64,000 nt of DNA from Nomia melanderi (Eukaryota; Arthropoda; Insecta; Hymenoptera; Halictidae): positions 2,170,001-2,234,000 of the forward strand of contig NW_027475139.1 of the NCBI RefSeq assembly GCF_051020985.1, given 5' to 3'. The notes beneath the pieces are model-generated. The model did not search any database, had not been told where the DNA came from, and was given only the letters and a program-made list of their open reading frames with translations. Positions 26,001-40,200 of the stretch are shown piece by piece. How positions within the stretch are numbered: the first letter of the stretch is position 1; each line of letters starts with the position of its first letter. The position numbers and the translations under genes are program-made.

Positions 26001-29000
26001 AGATTCATGCGCCAGGGCCCCCTGCAGATAATTCACTTTGATTTATTGCGCTATCTCTAATAGCACCCGAGATATCACCAGATATATATTGGATATTTCC
26101 CTGACCCTGACAGTCCGGCCCCATGAGACGGTGATTTTCTCGGCCCCCGGTGATCCGAGGTCGATCGCGCTGCACAGATTCATGCGCTAGGGCCTCCTGC
26201 TGACAATGCACTCTGATTTAATTCGCTATCTCTAATAGCACCCGAGTTATCACCAGAAATATATTGGATTTTTCCCTGACCCTGAGTGTCCGGCCCCATG
26301 GGAAGGTGGTCTTCTCGGCCCCTGGTGGTCCCAGGTCGATCCCGCTGCACAGATTCATGCGCCAGGGCCCCCTGCAGATAATTCACTTTGATTTATTGCG
26401 CTATCTCTAATAGCACCCGAGATATCACCAGATATATATTGGATTTTTCCCTGACCCTGAGTGTCCGACCCCATGAGACGGCGGTTTTCTCGGCGCCTGG
26501 TGGTCCTAGGTCGATCCCGCTGCACAGATTCATGCGCCAGAGCCCCCGGAAGATAATTCACTTTGATTTATTGCGCTATCTCTAATAGCACCCGAGATAT
26601 CATCAGATATATATTGGATTTTTCCCTGACCCTGACAGTCCGGCCCCATGAGACGGTGATTTTCTCGGCCCCCGGTGGACCGAGGTCGATCGCGCTGCAC
26701 AGATTCATGTGCTAGGGCCTCCTGCAGACAATGCACTTTGATTTATTGCGCTATCTCTAATAGCACCCGAGATATCACCAGATATATATTGGATTTTTCC
26801 CTGACCCTGAGTGTCCGGCCCCATGAGAAGGTGGTTTTCTCGGCCCCTGGTGGTCCGAGGTCGATCCCGCTGCACAGATTCATGCGCCAAGGCCCCCTGC
26901 AGATAATTCACTTTGATTTATTGCGCTATCTCTAATAGCACCCGAGGTATCACCAGATATATATTGGATTTTTCCCTGACCCTGAGTGTCCGGCCCCATG
27001 AGACGGTGATTTTCTCGGCCCCTGGCGGTCCGAGGTCGATCCCGCTGCACAGATTCATGCGCCAGGGTCCCCTGCAGATAATTCACTTTGATTTATTGCA
27101 CTATCTCTAATAGCACCCGAGATATCACCAGATATATATTGGATTTTTCCCTGAACCTGACAGTCCGACCCCATGAGACAGTGGTTTTCTCGGCCCCTGG
27201 TCGTCCGAGGTCGTTCCCGCTGCACAGATTCATGCACCAGGGCCTCCGCAGATAATTCACTTTGATTTATTTCGCTATCTCTAATAGCACACGAGATATT
27301 AAAAGATATATATTGGATTTTTCCTTGACCCTGTCGGTGCGGCCACATGAGACGGTGGATTTCTCGGCCTCTGGTGGTCCGAGGTCGATCCCGCTGCACA
27401 GATTCATGCGCCAGGGCTCCCTGCAGATAATTCACTTTGATTTATTGCGCTATCTCTAATAGCACCCGAGATATCACCAGATATATATTGGATTTTTTAA
27501 TGACCCTGACAGTCCGACCCCATGAGACGGTGGTTTTCTCGGCCCCTGATCGTCCGAGGTCGTTCCCGCTGCACAGATTCATGCGCCAGGGCCTCCTGCA
27601 GACAGTGCACTTTGATTTAATTCGCTATCTCTAATAGCACCCGAGATATCACCAGATATATATTGGATTTTTCCCTGACCCTGACAGTCCGGCCCCATGA
27701 GACGGTGGTTTTCTCGGCCCCTGGTCGTCCGAGGTCGTTCCCCCTGCACAGATTCATGCACCAGGGCCTCCTGCAGACAATGCACTTTGATTTATTGCGC
27801 TATCTGTAAGAGCACCCGAGATATCACCAGATATATATTGGATTTTTCCCTGACCCTGGCAGTCCGAGCCCATGAGACGGTGGTTTTCTCGGCCCCTGGT
27901 GGTCCGAGGTCGATCGCGCTGCACAGATTCATGCGCCAGGGCCCCCTGCAGATAATTCACTTTGATTTATTGCGCTATCTCTAATAGCACCCGAGATATT
28001 AAAAGATATATATTCGATTTTTCCTTGACCCTGTCGGTGCGGCCACATGAGACGGTGGTTTTCTCGGCCTCTGGTGGTCCGAGGTCGATCCCGCTGCACA
28101 GATTCATGCGCCAGGGCTCCCTGCAGATAATTCACTTTGATTTATTGCGCTATCTCTAATAGCACCCGAGATATCACCAGATATATATTGGATTTTTCCC
28201 TGACCCTGAGTGTCCGGCCCCATGAGACGATGGTTTTCTCGGCCCCTGGTGGTCCGAGGTCGACCGCGCTGCACAGATTCATGCGCCAGGGCTCCCTGCA
28301 GATAATTCACTTTGATTTATTGCGCTATCTCTAATAGCACCCAAGATATCAGCTGATATATATTGGATTTTTCCCTGACCCTGACAGTCCGGCCCCATGA
28401 GACGGTGATTTTCTCGGCCCCCGGTGGTCCGAGGTCGATCGCGTTGCACAGATTCATGCGCTAGGGCCTCCTGCAGACAATGCACTTTGATTTATTGCGC
28501 TATCTCTAATAGCACCCGAGATATCACCAGATATATATTGGATTTTTCCCTGACCCTGACAGTCCGACCCCATGAGACGGTGGTTTTCTCGGCCCCTGTT
28601 CGTCCGAGGTCGTTCCCGCTGCACAGATTCATGCACCAGGGCCTCCTGCAGACAATGCACTTTGATTTATTGCGCTATCTGTAATAGCACCCGAGATATC
28701 ACCAGATATATATTGGATTTTTCCCTGACCCTGACAGTCCGGCCCCATGAGACGGTGATTTTCTCGGCCCCCGGTGGTCCGAGGTCGTTCCCGCTGCACA
28801 GATTCATGCGCCAGGGCCTCCTGCAGACAATGCACTTTGATTTATTGCGCTATCTGTAATAGCACCCGAGATATCACCAGATATATATTGGATTTTTCCC
28901 TGACCCTGAGTGTCCGACCCCATGAGACGTTAGTTTTCTCGGCCCCTGTTGGGCCGAGGTCGTTCCTGCTGCACAGATTCATGCGCTAGGGCCTCCTGCA

Positions 29001-30660
29001 GACAATGCACTTTGATTTAGTGCGCTATCTCTAATAGCACCCGAGATATCACCAGATATATATTGGATTTTTCCCTGACCCTGACAGTCCGACCCCATGA
29101 GACGGTGATTCTCTCGGCCCCTGGTGGTCCGAGGTCGTTCCCGCTGCACAGTTTCATGCGCCAGGGCCGCCTGCAGACAATGCACAATGATTTATTGCGC
29201 TATCTGTAATAGCACCCGAGATATCACCAGATTTATATTGGATTTTTCCCTGACCCTGAGTGTCCGACCCCATGAGACGGTAGTTTTCTCGGCCCCTGGT
29301 CGTCCGAGGTCGTCCCCGCTGCACAGATTCATGCACCAGGGCCTCCTGCAGACAATGCACTTTGATTTATTTCGCTATCTCTAATAGCACCCGAGATATC
29401 ACCAGATTTATATTGGATTTTTCCCTGACCCTGAATGTCCGAAACCATGTGACGGTGGTTTTCTCGGCCCCTGGTCGTCCGAGGTCGTTCCCGCTGCACA
29501 GATTCATGCGCCAGGGCCTCCTGCAGACAGTGCACTTTGATTTAATTCGCTATCTCTAATAGCACCCGAGATATCACCAGATATATATTGGATTTTTCCC
29601 TGACCCTGACAGTCCGGCCCCATGAGACGGTGGTTTTCTCGGCCCCTGGTCGTCCGAGGTCGTTCCCCCTGCACAGATTCATGCACCAGGGCCTCCTGCA
29701 GACAATGCACTTTGATTTATTGCGCTATCTGTAAGAGCACCCGAGATATCACCAGATATATATTGGATTTTTTCCTGACCCTGGCAGTCCGAGCCCATGA
29801 GACGGTGGTTTTCTCGGCCCCTGGTGGTCCGAGGTCGTTCCCGCTGCACAGATTCATGCGCCAGGGCCCCCTGCAGACAATGCACATTGGTTTATTGCGC
29901 TATCTGTAATAGCACCCGAGATATCACCAGATTTATACTGGATTTTTCCCTGACCCTGAGTGTCCGACCCCATGAGACGGTAGTTTTCTCGGCCCCCGCT
30001 GGTCCGAGGTCGATCGCGCTGCACAGATTCATGCGCCAGGGCCCCCTGCAGATAATTCACTTTGATTTATTGCGCTATCTCTAATAGCACCCGAGATATC
30101 ACCAGATATATATTGGATTTTTTAATGACCCTGACAGTCCGACCCCATGAGACGGTGGTTTTCTCGGCCCCTGGTCGTCCGAGGTCGTCCCCGCTGCACA
30201 GATTCATGCGCCACGGCCTCCTGCAGACAATGCACTTTGATTTATTGCGCTATCTGTAAAAGCGCACGAGATATCACCAGATATATATTGGATTTTTCCC
30301 TGACCCTGAGTGTCCGGCCCCATGAGACGGTGGTTTTCTCGGCCCCTGGTGGTCCGAGGTCGATCCCGCTGAACAGATTCATGCGCCAGGGCCCCCTGCA
30401 GATAATTCAATCTGATTTATTGCGCTATCTCTAATAGCACCCAAGATATCAACAGATATATATTAGATTTTTCCCTGACCCTGACAGTCCGGCCCCATGA
30501 GACGGTGATTTTCTCGGCCCCCGGGGGTCCGAGGTCGATCGCGCTGCACAGATTCATGCGCTAGGGCCTCCTGCAAGACAATGCACTTTGATTTATAGCG
30601 CTATCTGTAATAGCACCCGAGATATCACCAGATTTATATTGGATTTTTCCCTGACCCTGA
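21741..30660. repeat. Large tandem duplication, copy 1 (8,920 bp, 51 monomers)
   Basis: Sequence from about 21,741 recurs from 30,661 at an offset of 8,920 bp. The junction at about 30,640-30,661 joins a left side matching the end of copy 2 (GATTTATATTGGATTTTTCC) to a right side matching 21,741 (CTGTCCGGCCCCATGTGACGG), as expected for unequal exchange inside paired monomers. Substitutions seen are rare: G21,846/A30,766, G21,956/T30,876, A23,381/G32,301, A27,291/C36,561 and C28,264/T37,884. A monomer at about 24,782-24,990 looks like a fusion of two monomers that are separate in copy 2, and a monomer near 27,635-27,810 has no partner in copy 2. Confidence 0.9.
22418..22464. repeat. P cassette 6
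   Basis: TACATGACC, GGTGACGG and AATATCTGTAA, followed by the unusual GGCCACTGGTGTTCCG. It interrupts the Q dimer series. Confidence 0.85.
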
Positions 30661-32010
30661 CTGTCCGGCCCCATGTGACGGTGGTTTTCTCGGCCCCTGG
30701 TGGTCCGAGGTCCTTCCCGCTGCACAGATTCATGCGCCAGGGCCTCCTACAGACAATGCACTTTGATTTATTGGGCTATTTCTAATAGCACCGGAGATAT
30801 CATCAGATACATCCTGGGTATTTACATGACCTTGGGTGTCCGGCGCTATGTGTCGGTGGTTTTCTCGGCCCCTGGTGGTCCGAGGACGTTCCCGCTGCCC
30901 AGATTCATGCGCCAGGGCCTCCTACAGACAGTGCACTTTGATTTATTGCGCTATCTGTAATAGCACCCGAGATATCACCACATATATATTGGATTTTTCC
31001 CTGACCCTGACTGTCCGGCCCCATGTGACGGTGGTTTTCTCGGCCCCTGGTGGTCCGAGGTCCTTCCCGCTGCACAGATTCATGCGCCAGGGCCTCCTAC
31101 AGACAATGCACTTTGATTTATTCGGCTATCTCTAATAGCACCGGAGATATCATCAGATACATCCTGGGTATTTACATGACCTTGGGTGTCCGGCGCCATG
31201 TGTCGGTGGTTTTCTCGGCCCCTGGTGGTCCGAGGACGTTCCCGCTGCCCAGATTCATGCGCCAGGGCCTCCTACAGACAATTCACTTTGATTTATTGGG
31301 CTATCTGTAATAGCACCCGAGATATCACCAGATATATGCTGGATTTTTACATGACCTTGGGTGACGGATTCCGAATATCTGTAATTTTCTCGGCCACTGG
31401 TGTTCCGAGGTTGTTCCTGCGGCACAGATTCATTCGCCAGTGCCTCCTACAGACAATGCACTTTGATTTATTGCGCTATCTGTAATAGCACCCGAGATAT
31501 CACCAGATATATATTGGATTTTTCCCTGACCCTGAGTGTCCGGACCCATGAGACGGTGGTTTTCTCTGCCCCTGGTGGTCCGAGGTCCTTCCCGCTGCAC
31601 AGATTCATGCGCCAGGGCCTCCTACAGACAATGCACTTTGATTTATTGGGCTATTTCTAATAGCACCGGAGATATCATCAGATACATCCTGGGTATTTAC
31701 ATGACCTTGGGTGTCCGGCGCTATGTGTCGGTGGTTTTCTCGGCCCCTGGTGGTCCGAGGACGTTCCCGCTGCCCAGATTCATGCGCCAGGGCCTCCTAC
31801 AGACAGTGCACTTTGATTTATTGCGCTATCTGTAATAGCACCCGAGATATCACCACATATATATTGGATTTTTCCCTGACCCTGACTGTCCGGCCCCATG
31901 TGACGGTGGTTTTCTCGGCCCCTGGTGGTCCGAGGTCGTTCCCGCTGCACAGATTCATGCGCCAGGGCCTCCTGCAGATAATTCAATTTGGTTTAGTTCG
32001 CTATCTCTAA
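30604..32010. repeat. Dimeric higher-order repeat with Q-type monomers, second set
   Basis: This is the copy-2 counterpart of the dimeric region, with Q cassettes starting at 30,801, 31,151 and 31,676, all 8,920 bp from the first set. Its first monomer is the junction hybrid of the large duplication. I saw Q cassettes only in these two places. Confidence 0.8.
31338..31384. repeat. P cassette 7
   Basis: Counterpart of the cassette at 22,418 in copy 2 of the large duplication, with the same GGCCACTGGTGTTCCG flank. Confidence 0.85.
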
Positions 32011-33760
32011 TAGCACCCGAGATATCACCAGATATATATTGGATTTTTGCTTGACCCTGACAGTCCAGCCCCATGTGTCGATGGTTTTCTCGGTCCCATT
32101 TGGTCCGAGGTCGATCCCGCTGCACAGATTCATGCGCCAGGGCCCCCTGCAGATAATTCACTTTGATTTATTGCGCTATCTCTAATAGCACCCGAGATAT
32201 CACCAGATATATATTGGATTTTTCCCTGACCCTGAGTGTCCGACCCCATGAGCCGGTAGTTTTCTCGGCCCCTGGTGGGCCGAGGTCGTTGCTGCGGCAC
32301 GGATTCATGCGCTAGGGCGGCCTGCAGACAATGCACTTTGATTTATTGCGCTATCTGTAATAGCACCCGAGATATCACAAGATTTATATTGGATTTTTCC
32401 CTGACCCTGAGTGTCCGAATCCATGAGACGGTGGTTTTTCGGCCCCTGGTCGTCCGAGGTCGATCCCGCTGCACAGATTGATGCGCCAGGGCCTCCTGCA
32501 GAAAATGCACTTAATTTATTGCGCTATCTCTAATAGCACCCGAGATATCACCAGATATATATTGGATTTTTCCCTGACCCTGAGTGTCCGGCCCCATGAG
32601 ACGGTGATTTTCTCGGCCCCCGGTGATCCGAGGTCGATCGCGCTGCACAGATTCATGCGCTAGGGCCTCCTGCAGACAATGCACTCTGATTTAATTCGCT
32701 ATCTCTAATAGCACCCGAGTTATCACCATATATATATTGAATTTTTGCTTGACCCTGACAGTCCGGCCCCATGTGTCGATGGTTTTCTCGGTCCCTCGTG
32801 GTCCGAGGACCATCCCGCTGCACAGATTCATGCGCCAGGGCCCCCTGCAGATAATTCACTTTGATTTATTGCGCTATCTCTAATAGCACCCGAGATATCA
32901 CCAGATATATATTGGATTTTTCCCTGACCCTGAGTGTCCGCCCCATGAGACGGTAGTTTTCTCGGCCCCTGGTGGTCCGAGGTCGTTCCCGCTGCACAGA
33001 TTCGTGCGCTAGGGCCTCCTGCAGACAATGCACTTTGATTTATTGCGCTATCTCTAATAGCACCCGAGATATCACCAGATATATATTGGATTTTTCCCTG
33101 ACCCTGAGTGTCCGGCCCCATGAGACGGTCATTTTCTCGGCCCCTGGCGGTCCGAGGTCGATCCCGCTGCACAGATTCATGCGCCAGGGTCCCCTGCAGA
33201 TAATGCACTTTGATTTATTGTGCTATCTCTAATAGCACCCGAGATATCACCAGATATATATTGGATTTTTCCCTGACCCTGACAGTCCGACCCCATGAGA
33301 CGGTGATTTTCTCGGCCCCTGGTCGTCCGAGGTCGTTCCCGCTGCACAGATTCATGCACCAGGGCCTCCTGCAGATAATTCACTTTGGTGTATTGCGCTA
33401 TCTCTAATAGCACCCGAGATATCACCAGATATATATTGGATTTTTGCTTGACCCTGACAGTCCGGCCCCATGAGACGGTGATTTTCTCGGCCCCCGGTGA
33501 TCCGAGGTCGATCGCGCTGCACAGATTCATGCGCTAGGGCCCCCTGCAGATAATTCACTTTGATTTATTGCGCTATCTCTAATAGCACCCGAGATATCAC
33601 CAGATATATATTGGATTTTTCCCTGACCCTGAGTGTCCGACCCCATGAGCCGGTAGTTTTCTCGGCCCCTGGTGGGCCGAGGTCGTTGCTGCGGCACAGA
33701 TTCATGCGCTAGGGCGGCCTGCAGACAATGCACTTTGATTTATTGCGCTATCTGTAATAG

Positions 33761-34110
33761 CACCCGAGATATCACCAGATTTATATTGGATTTTTGCCTG
33801 ACCCTGAGTGTCCGAAACCATGAGCCGGTGGTTTTTCGGCCCCTGGTCGTCCGAGGTCGTTCCCGCTGCACAGATCCATGCGCCAGGGCCTCCTGTAGAC
33901 AATGAACTTTGATTTAATTCGCTATCTCTAATAGCACCCGAGATATCACCAGATATATATTGGATTTTTTGCTTGACCCTGACAGTCCAGCCCCATGTGT
34001 CGATGGTTTTCTCGGTCCCTCGTGGTCCGAGGTCGATCCCGCTGCACAGATACATGCGCCAGGGCCCCCTGCAGATAATTCACTTTGATTTATTGCGCTA
34101 TCTCTAATAG
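33761..34110. repeat. Two monomers present in copy 2 but not copy 1
   Basis: These 350 bp have no counterpart near 24,840. The copy-1 monomer there carries the left part of the monomer before this segment and, after about 24,836-24,870, the right part of the monomer after it (CCCTGAACCTGACAGTCC). This is the footprint of a two-monomer deletion in copy 1 by exchange between adjacent units; an insertion in copy 2 is the less simple alternative. The segment includes one-base changes of its own: GTGGTTTTTCGG (loss) and GGATTTTTTGC (gain). Confidence 0.75.
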
Positions 34111-36706
34111 CACCCGAGATATCACCAGATATATATTGGATTTTTCCCTGAACCTGACAGTCCGACCCCATGAGACAGTGGTTTTCTCGGCCCCTGGTCG
34201 TTCGAGGTCGTTCCCGCTGCACAGATTCATGCACCAGGGCCTCCTGCAGATAATTCACTTTGGTTTATTGCGCTATCTCTAATAGCACCCGAGATATCAC
34301 CAGATATATATTGGATTTTTGCTTGACCCTGACAGTCCGGCCCCATGTGTCGATGGTTTTCTCGGTCCCATTTGGTCCGAGGTCGATCCCGCTGCACAGA
34401 TTCATGCGCCAGGGCCCCCTGCAGATAATTCACTTTGATTTATTGCGCTATCTTTAATAGCACCCGAGATATCACCAGATATATATTGGATTTTTCCCTG
34501 ACCCTGAGTGTCCGACCCCATGAGCCGGTAGTTTTCTCGGCCCCTGGTGGGCCGAGGTCGTTGCTGTGGCACAGATTCATGCGCTAGGGCGGCCTGCAGA
34601 CAATGCACTTTGATTTATTGCGCTATCTGTAATAGCACCCGAGATATCACAAGATTTATATTGGATTTTTCCCTGACCCTGAGTGTCCGAAACCATGAGA
34701 CGGTGGTTTTCTCGGCCCCTGGTCGTCCGAGGTCGATCCCGCTGCACAGATTGATGCGCCAGGGCCTCCTGCAGACAATGCACTCTGATTTAATTCGCTA
34801 TCTCTAATAGCACCCGAGTTATCACCAGATATATATTGGATTTTTGCTTGACCCTGACAGTCCGGCCCCATGTGTCGATGGTTTTCTCGGTCCCTCGTGG
34901 TCCGAGATCCATCCCGCTGCACAGATTCATGCGCCAGGGCCCCCTGCAGATAATTCACTTTGATTTATTGCGCTATCTCTAATAGCACCCGAGATATCTC
35001 CAGATATATATTGGATTTTTCCCTGAACCTGATTGTCCGCCCCATGAGACGGTAGTTTTCTCGGCCCCTGGTGGTCCGAGGTCGTTCTCGCTGCACAGAT
35101 TCATGCGCTAGGGCCTCCTGCAGACAATGCACTTAATTTATTGCGCTATCTCTAATAGCACCCGAGATATCACCAGATATATATTGGATTTTTCCCTGAC
35201 CCTGAGTGTCCGGCCCCATGAGACGGTGGTTTTCTCGGCCCCTGGCGGTCCGAGGTCGATCCCGCTGCACAGATTCATGCGCCAGGGCCCCCTGCAGATA
35301 ATTCACTTTGATTTATTGCGCTATCTCTAATAGCACCCGAGATATCACCAGATATATATTGGATATTTCCCTGACCCTGACAGTCCGGCCCCATGAGACG
35401 GTGATTTTCTCGGCCCCCGGTGATCCGAGGTCGATCGCGCTGCACAGATTCATGCGCTAGGGCCTCCTGCTGACAATGCACTCTGATTTAATTCGCTATC
35501 TCTAATAGCACCCGAGTTATCACCAGAAATATATTGGATTTTTCCCTGACCCTGAGTGTCCGGCCCCATGGGAAGGTGGTCTTCTCGGCCCCTGGTGGTC
35601 CCAGGTCGATCCCGCTGCACAGATTCATGCGCCAGGGCCCCCTGCAGATAATTCACTTTGATTTATTGCGCTATCTCTAATAGCACCCGAGATATCACCA
35701 GATATATATTGGATTTTTCCCTGACCCTGAGTGTCCGACCCCATGAGACGGCGGTTTTCTCGGCGCCTGGTGGTCCTAGGTCGATCCCGCTGCACAGATT
35801 CATGCGCCAGAGCCCCCGGAAGATAATTCACTTTGATTTATTGCGCTATCTCTAATAGCACCCGAGATATCATCAGATATATATTGGATTTTTCCCTGAC
35901 CCTGACAGTCCGGCCCCATGAGACGGTGATTTTCTCGGCCCCCGGTGGACCGAGGTCGATCGCGCTGCACAGATTCATGTGCTAGGGCCTCCTGCAGACA
36001 ATGCACTTTGATTTATTGCGCTATCTCTAATAGCACCCGAGATATCACCAGATATATATTGGATTTTTCCCTGACCCTGAGTGTCCGGCCCCATGAGAAG
36101 GTGGTTTTCTCGGCCCCTGGTGGTCCGAGGTCGATCCCGCTGCACAGATTCATGCGCCAAGGCCCCCTGCAGATAATTCACTTTGATTTATTGCGCTATC
36201 TCTAATAGCACCCGAGGTATCACCAGATATATATTGGATTTTTCCCTGACCCTGAGTGTCCGGCCCCATGAGACGGTGATTTTCTCGGCCCCTGGCGGTC
36301 CGAGGTCGATCCCGCTGCACAGATTCATGCGCCAGGGTCCCCTGCAGATAATTCACTTTGATTTATTGCACTATCTCTAATAGCACCCGAGATATCACCA
36401 GATATATATTGGATTTTTCCCTGAACCTGACAGTCCGACCCCATGAGACAGTGGTTTTCTCGGCCCCTGGTCGTCCGAGGTCGTTCCCGCTGCACAGATT
36501 CATGCACCAGGGCCTCCGCAGATAATTCACCTTGATTTATTTCGCTATCTCTAATAGCACCCGAGATATTAAAAGATATATATTGGATTTTTCCTTGACC
36601 CTGTCGGTGCGGCCACATGAGACGGTGGATTTCTCGGCCTCTGGTGGTCCGAGGTCGATCCCGCTGCACAGATTCATGCGCCAGGGCTCCCTGCAGATAA
36701 TTCACT

Positions 36707-37231
36707 TTGATTTATTGCGCTATCTCTAATAGCACCCGAGATATCACCAGATATATATTGGATTTTTCCCTGACCCTGAGTGTCCGAAACCATGAGACGG
36801 TAGTTTTCTCGGCCCCTGGTCGTCCGAGGTCGTCCCCGCTGCACAGATTCATGCACCAGGGCCTCCTGCAGACAATTCACTTTGATTTATTGCGCTATCT
36901 GTAATAGCACCCGAGATATCACAAGATTTATATTGGATTTTTCCCTGACCCTGAGTGTCCGACCCCATGAGACGGTAGTTTTCTCGGCCCCTGGTGGTCC
37001 GAGGTCGTTCCCGCTGCACAGATCCATGCGCCACGGCCTCCTGCAGACAATGCACTTTGATTTATTGCCTTATCTGTAATAGCACCCGAGATATCACCAG
37101 ATATATATTGGATTTTTCCCTGACCCTGACAGTCCGGCCCCATGAGACGGTGATTTTCTCGGCCCCCGGTGGTCCGAGGTCGATCGCGCTGCACAGATTC
37201 ATGCGACAGGGCCCCCTGCAGATAATTCACT
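36707..37231. repeat. Three monomers present in copy 2 but not copy 1
   Basis: At this point copy 2 has 525 bp without a counterpart; the monomer with GGATTTTTTAATGACC at 27,437 in copy 1 lies at 37,232 here. The extra monomers resemble others in both copies (GTCCGAAACCATGAGACGG, CACAAGATTTATATTGG), so they are probably local in origin. Exact edges cannot be fixed because neighbouring monomers are so alike. Confidence 0.7.
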
Positions 37232-40200
37232 TTGATTTATTGCGCTATCTCTAATAGCACCCGAGATATCACCAGATATATATTGGATTTTTTAATGACC
37301 CTGACAGTCCGACCCCATGAGACGGTGGTTTTCTCGGCCCCTGATCGTCCGAGGTCGTTCCCGCTGCACAGATTCATGCGCCAGGGCCTCCTGCAGACAG
37401 TGCACTTTGATTTAATTCGCTATCTCTAATAGCACCCGAGATATCACCAGATATATATTGGATTTTTCCCTGACCCTGGCAGTCCGAGCCCATGAGACGG
37501 TGGTTTTCTCGGCCCCTGGTGGTCCGAGGTCGATCGCGCTGCACAGATTCATGCGCCAGGGCCCCCTGCAGATAATTCACTTTGATTTATTGCGCTATCT
37601 CTAATAGCACCCGAGATATTAAAAGATATATATTCGATTTTTCCTTGACCCTGTCGGTGCGGCCACATGAGACGGTGGTTTTCTCGGCCTCTGGTGGTCC
37701 GAGGTCGATCCCGCTGCACAGATTCATGCGCCAGGGCTCCCTGCAGATAATTCACTTTGATTTATTGCGCTATCTCTAATAGCACCCGAGATATCACCAG
37801 ATATATATTGGATTTTTCCCTGACCCTGAGTGTCCGGCCCCATGAGACGATGGTTTTCTCGGCCCCTGGTGGTCCGAGGTCGATCGCGCTGCACAGATTC
37901 ATGCGCCAGGGCTCCCTGCAGATAATTCACTTTGATTTATTGCGCTATCTCTAATAGCACCCAAGATATCAGCTGATATATATTGGATTTTTCCCTGACC
38001 CTGACAGTCCGGCCCCATGAGACGGTGATTTTCTCGGCCCCCGGTGGTCCGAGGTCGATCGCGTTGCACAGATTCATGCGCTAGGGCCTCCTGCAGACAA
38101 TGCACTTTGATTTATTGCGCTATCTCTAATAGCACCCGAGATATCACCAGATATATATTGGATTTTTCCCTGACCCTGACAGTCCGACCCCATGAGACGG
38201 TGGTTTTCTCGGCCCCTGTTCGTCCGAGGTCGTTCCCGCTGCACAGATTCATGCACCAGGGCCTCCTGCAGACAATGCACTTTGATTTATTGCGCTATCT
38301 GTAATAGCACCCGAGATATCACCAGATATATATTGGATTTTTCCCTGACCCTGACAGTCCGGCCCCATGAGACGGTGATTTTCTCGGCCCCCGGTGGTCC
38401 GAGGTCGTTCCCGCTGCACAGATTCATGCGCCAGGGCCTCCTGCAGACAATGCACTTTGATTTATTGCGCTATCTGTAATAGCACCCGAGATATCACCAG
38501 ATATATATTGGATTTTTCCCTGACCCTGAGTGTCCGACCCCATGAGACGTTAGTTTTCTCGGCCCCTGTTGGGCCGAGGTCGTTCCTGCTGCACAGATTC
38601 ATGCGCTAGGGCCTCCTGCAGACAATGCACTTTGATTTAGTGCGCTATCTCTAATAGCACCCGAGATATCACCAGATATATATTGGATTTTTCCCTGACC
38701 CTGACAGTCCGACCCCATGAGACGGTGATTCTCTCGGCCCCTGGTGGTCCGAGGTCGTTCCCGCTGCACAGTTTCATGCGCCAGGGCCGCCTGCAGACAA
38801 TGCACAATGATTTATTGCGCTATCTGTAATAGCACCCGAGATATCACCAGATTTATATTGGATTTTTCCCTGACCCTGAGTGTCCGACCCCATGAGACGG
38901 TAGTTTTCTCGGCCCCTGGTCGTCCGAGGTCGTCCCCGCTGCACAGATTCATGCACCAGGGCCTCCTGCAGACAATGCACTTTGATTTATTTCGCTATCT
39001 CTAATAGCACCCGAGATATCACCAGATTTATATTGGATTTTTCCCTGACCCTGAATGTCCGAAACCATGTGACGGTGGTTTTCTCGGCCCCTGGTCGTCC
39101 GAGGTCGTTCCCGCTGCACAGATTCATGCGCCAGGGCCTCCTGCAGACAGTGCACTTTGATTTAATTCGCTATCTCTAATAGCACCCGAGATATCACCAG
39201 ATATATATTGGATTTTTCCCTGACCCTGACAGTCCGGCCCCATGAGACGGTGGTTTTCTCGGCCCCTGGTCGTCCGAGGTCGTTCCCCCTGCACAGATTC
39301 ATGCACCAGGGCCTCCTGCAGACAATGCACTTTGATTTATTGCGCTATCTGTAAGAGCACCCGAGATATCACCAGATATATATTGGATTTTTTCCTGACA
39401 CTGGCAGTCCGAGCCCATGAGACGGTGGTTTTCTCGGCCCCTGGTGGTCCGAGGTCGTTCCCGCTGCACAGATTCATGCGCCAGGGCCCCCTGCAGACAA
39501 TGCACATTGGTTTATTGCGCTATCTGTAATAGCACCCGAGATATCACCAGATTTATACTGGATTTTTCCCTGACCCTGAGTGTCCGACCCCATGAGACGG
39601 TAGTTTTCTCGGCCCCCGCTGTTCCGAGGTCGATCGCGCTGCACAGATTCATGCGCCAGGGCCCCCTGCAGATAATTCACTTTGATTTATTGCGCTATCT
39701 CTAATAGCACCCGAGATATCACCAGATATATATTGGATTTTTTAATGACCCTGACAGTCCGACCCCATGAGACGGTGGTTTTCTCGGCCCCTGGTCGTCC
39801 GAGGTCGTCCCCGCTGCACAGATTCATGCGCCACGGCCTCCTGCAGACAATGCACTTTGATTTATTGCGCTATCTGTAAAAGCGCACGAGATATCACCAG
39901 ATATATATTGGATTTTTCCCTGACCCTGAGTGTCCGGCCCCATGAGACGGTGGTTTTCTCGGCCCCTGGTGGTCCGAGGTCGATCCCGCTGAACAGATTC
40001 ATGCGCCAGGGCCCCCTGCAGATAATTCAATCTGATTTATTGCGCTATCTCTAATAGCACCCAAGATATCAACAGATATATATTAGATTTTTCCCTGACC
40101 CTGACAGTCCGGCCCCATGAGACGGTGATTTTCTCGGCCCCCGGGGGTCCGAGGTCGATCGCGCTGCACAGATTCATGCGCTAGGGCCTCCTGCAAGACA

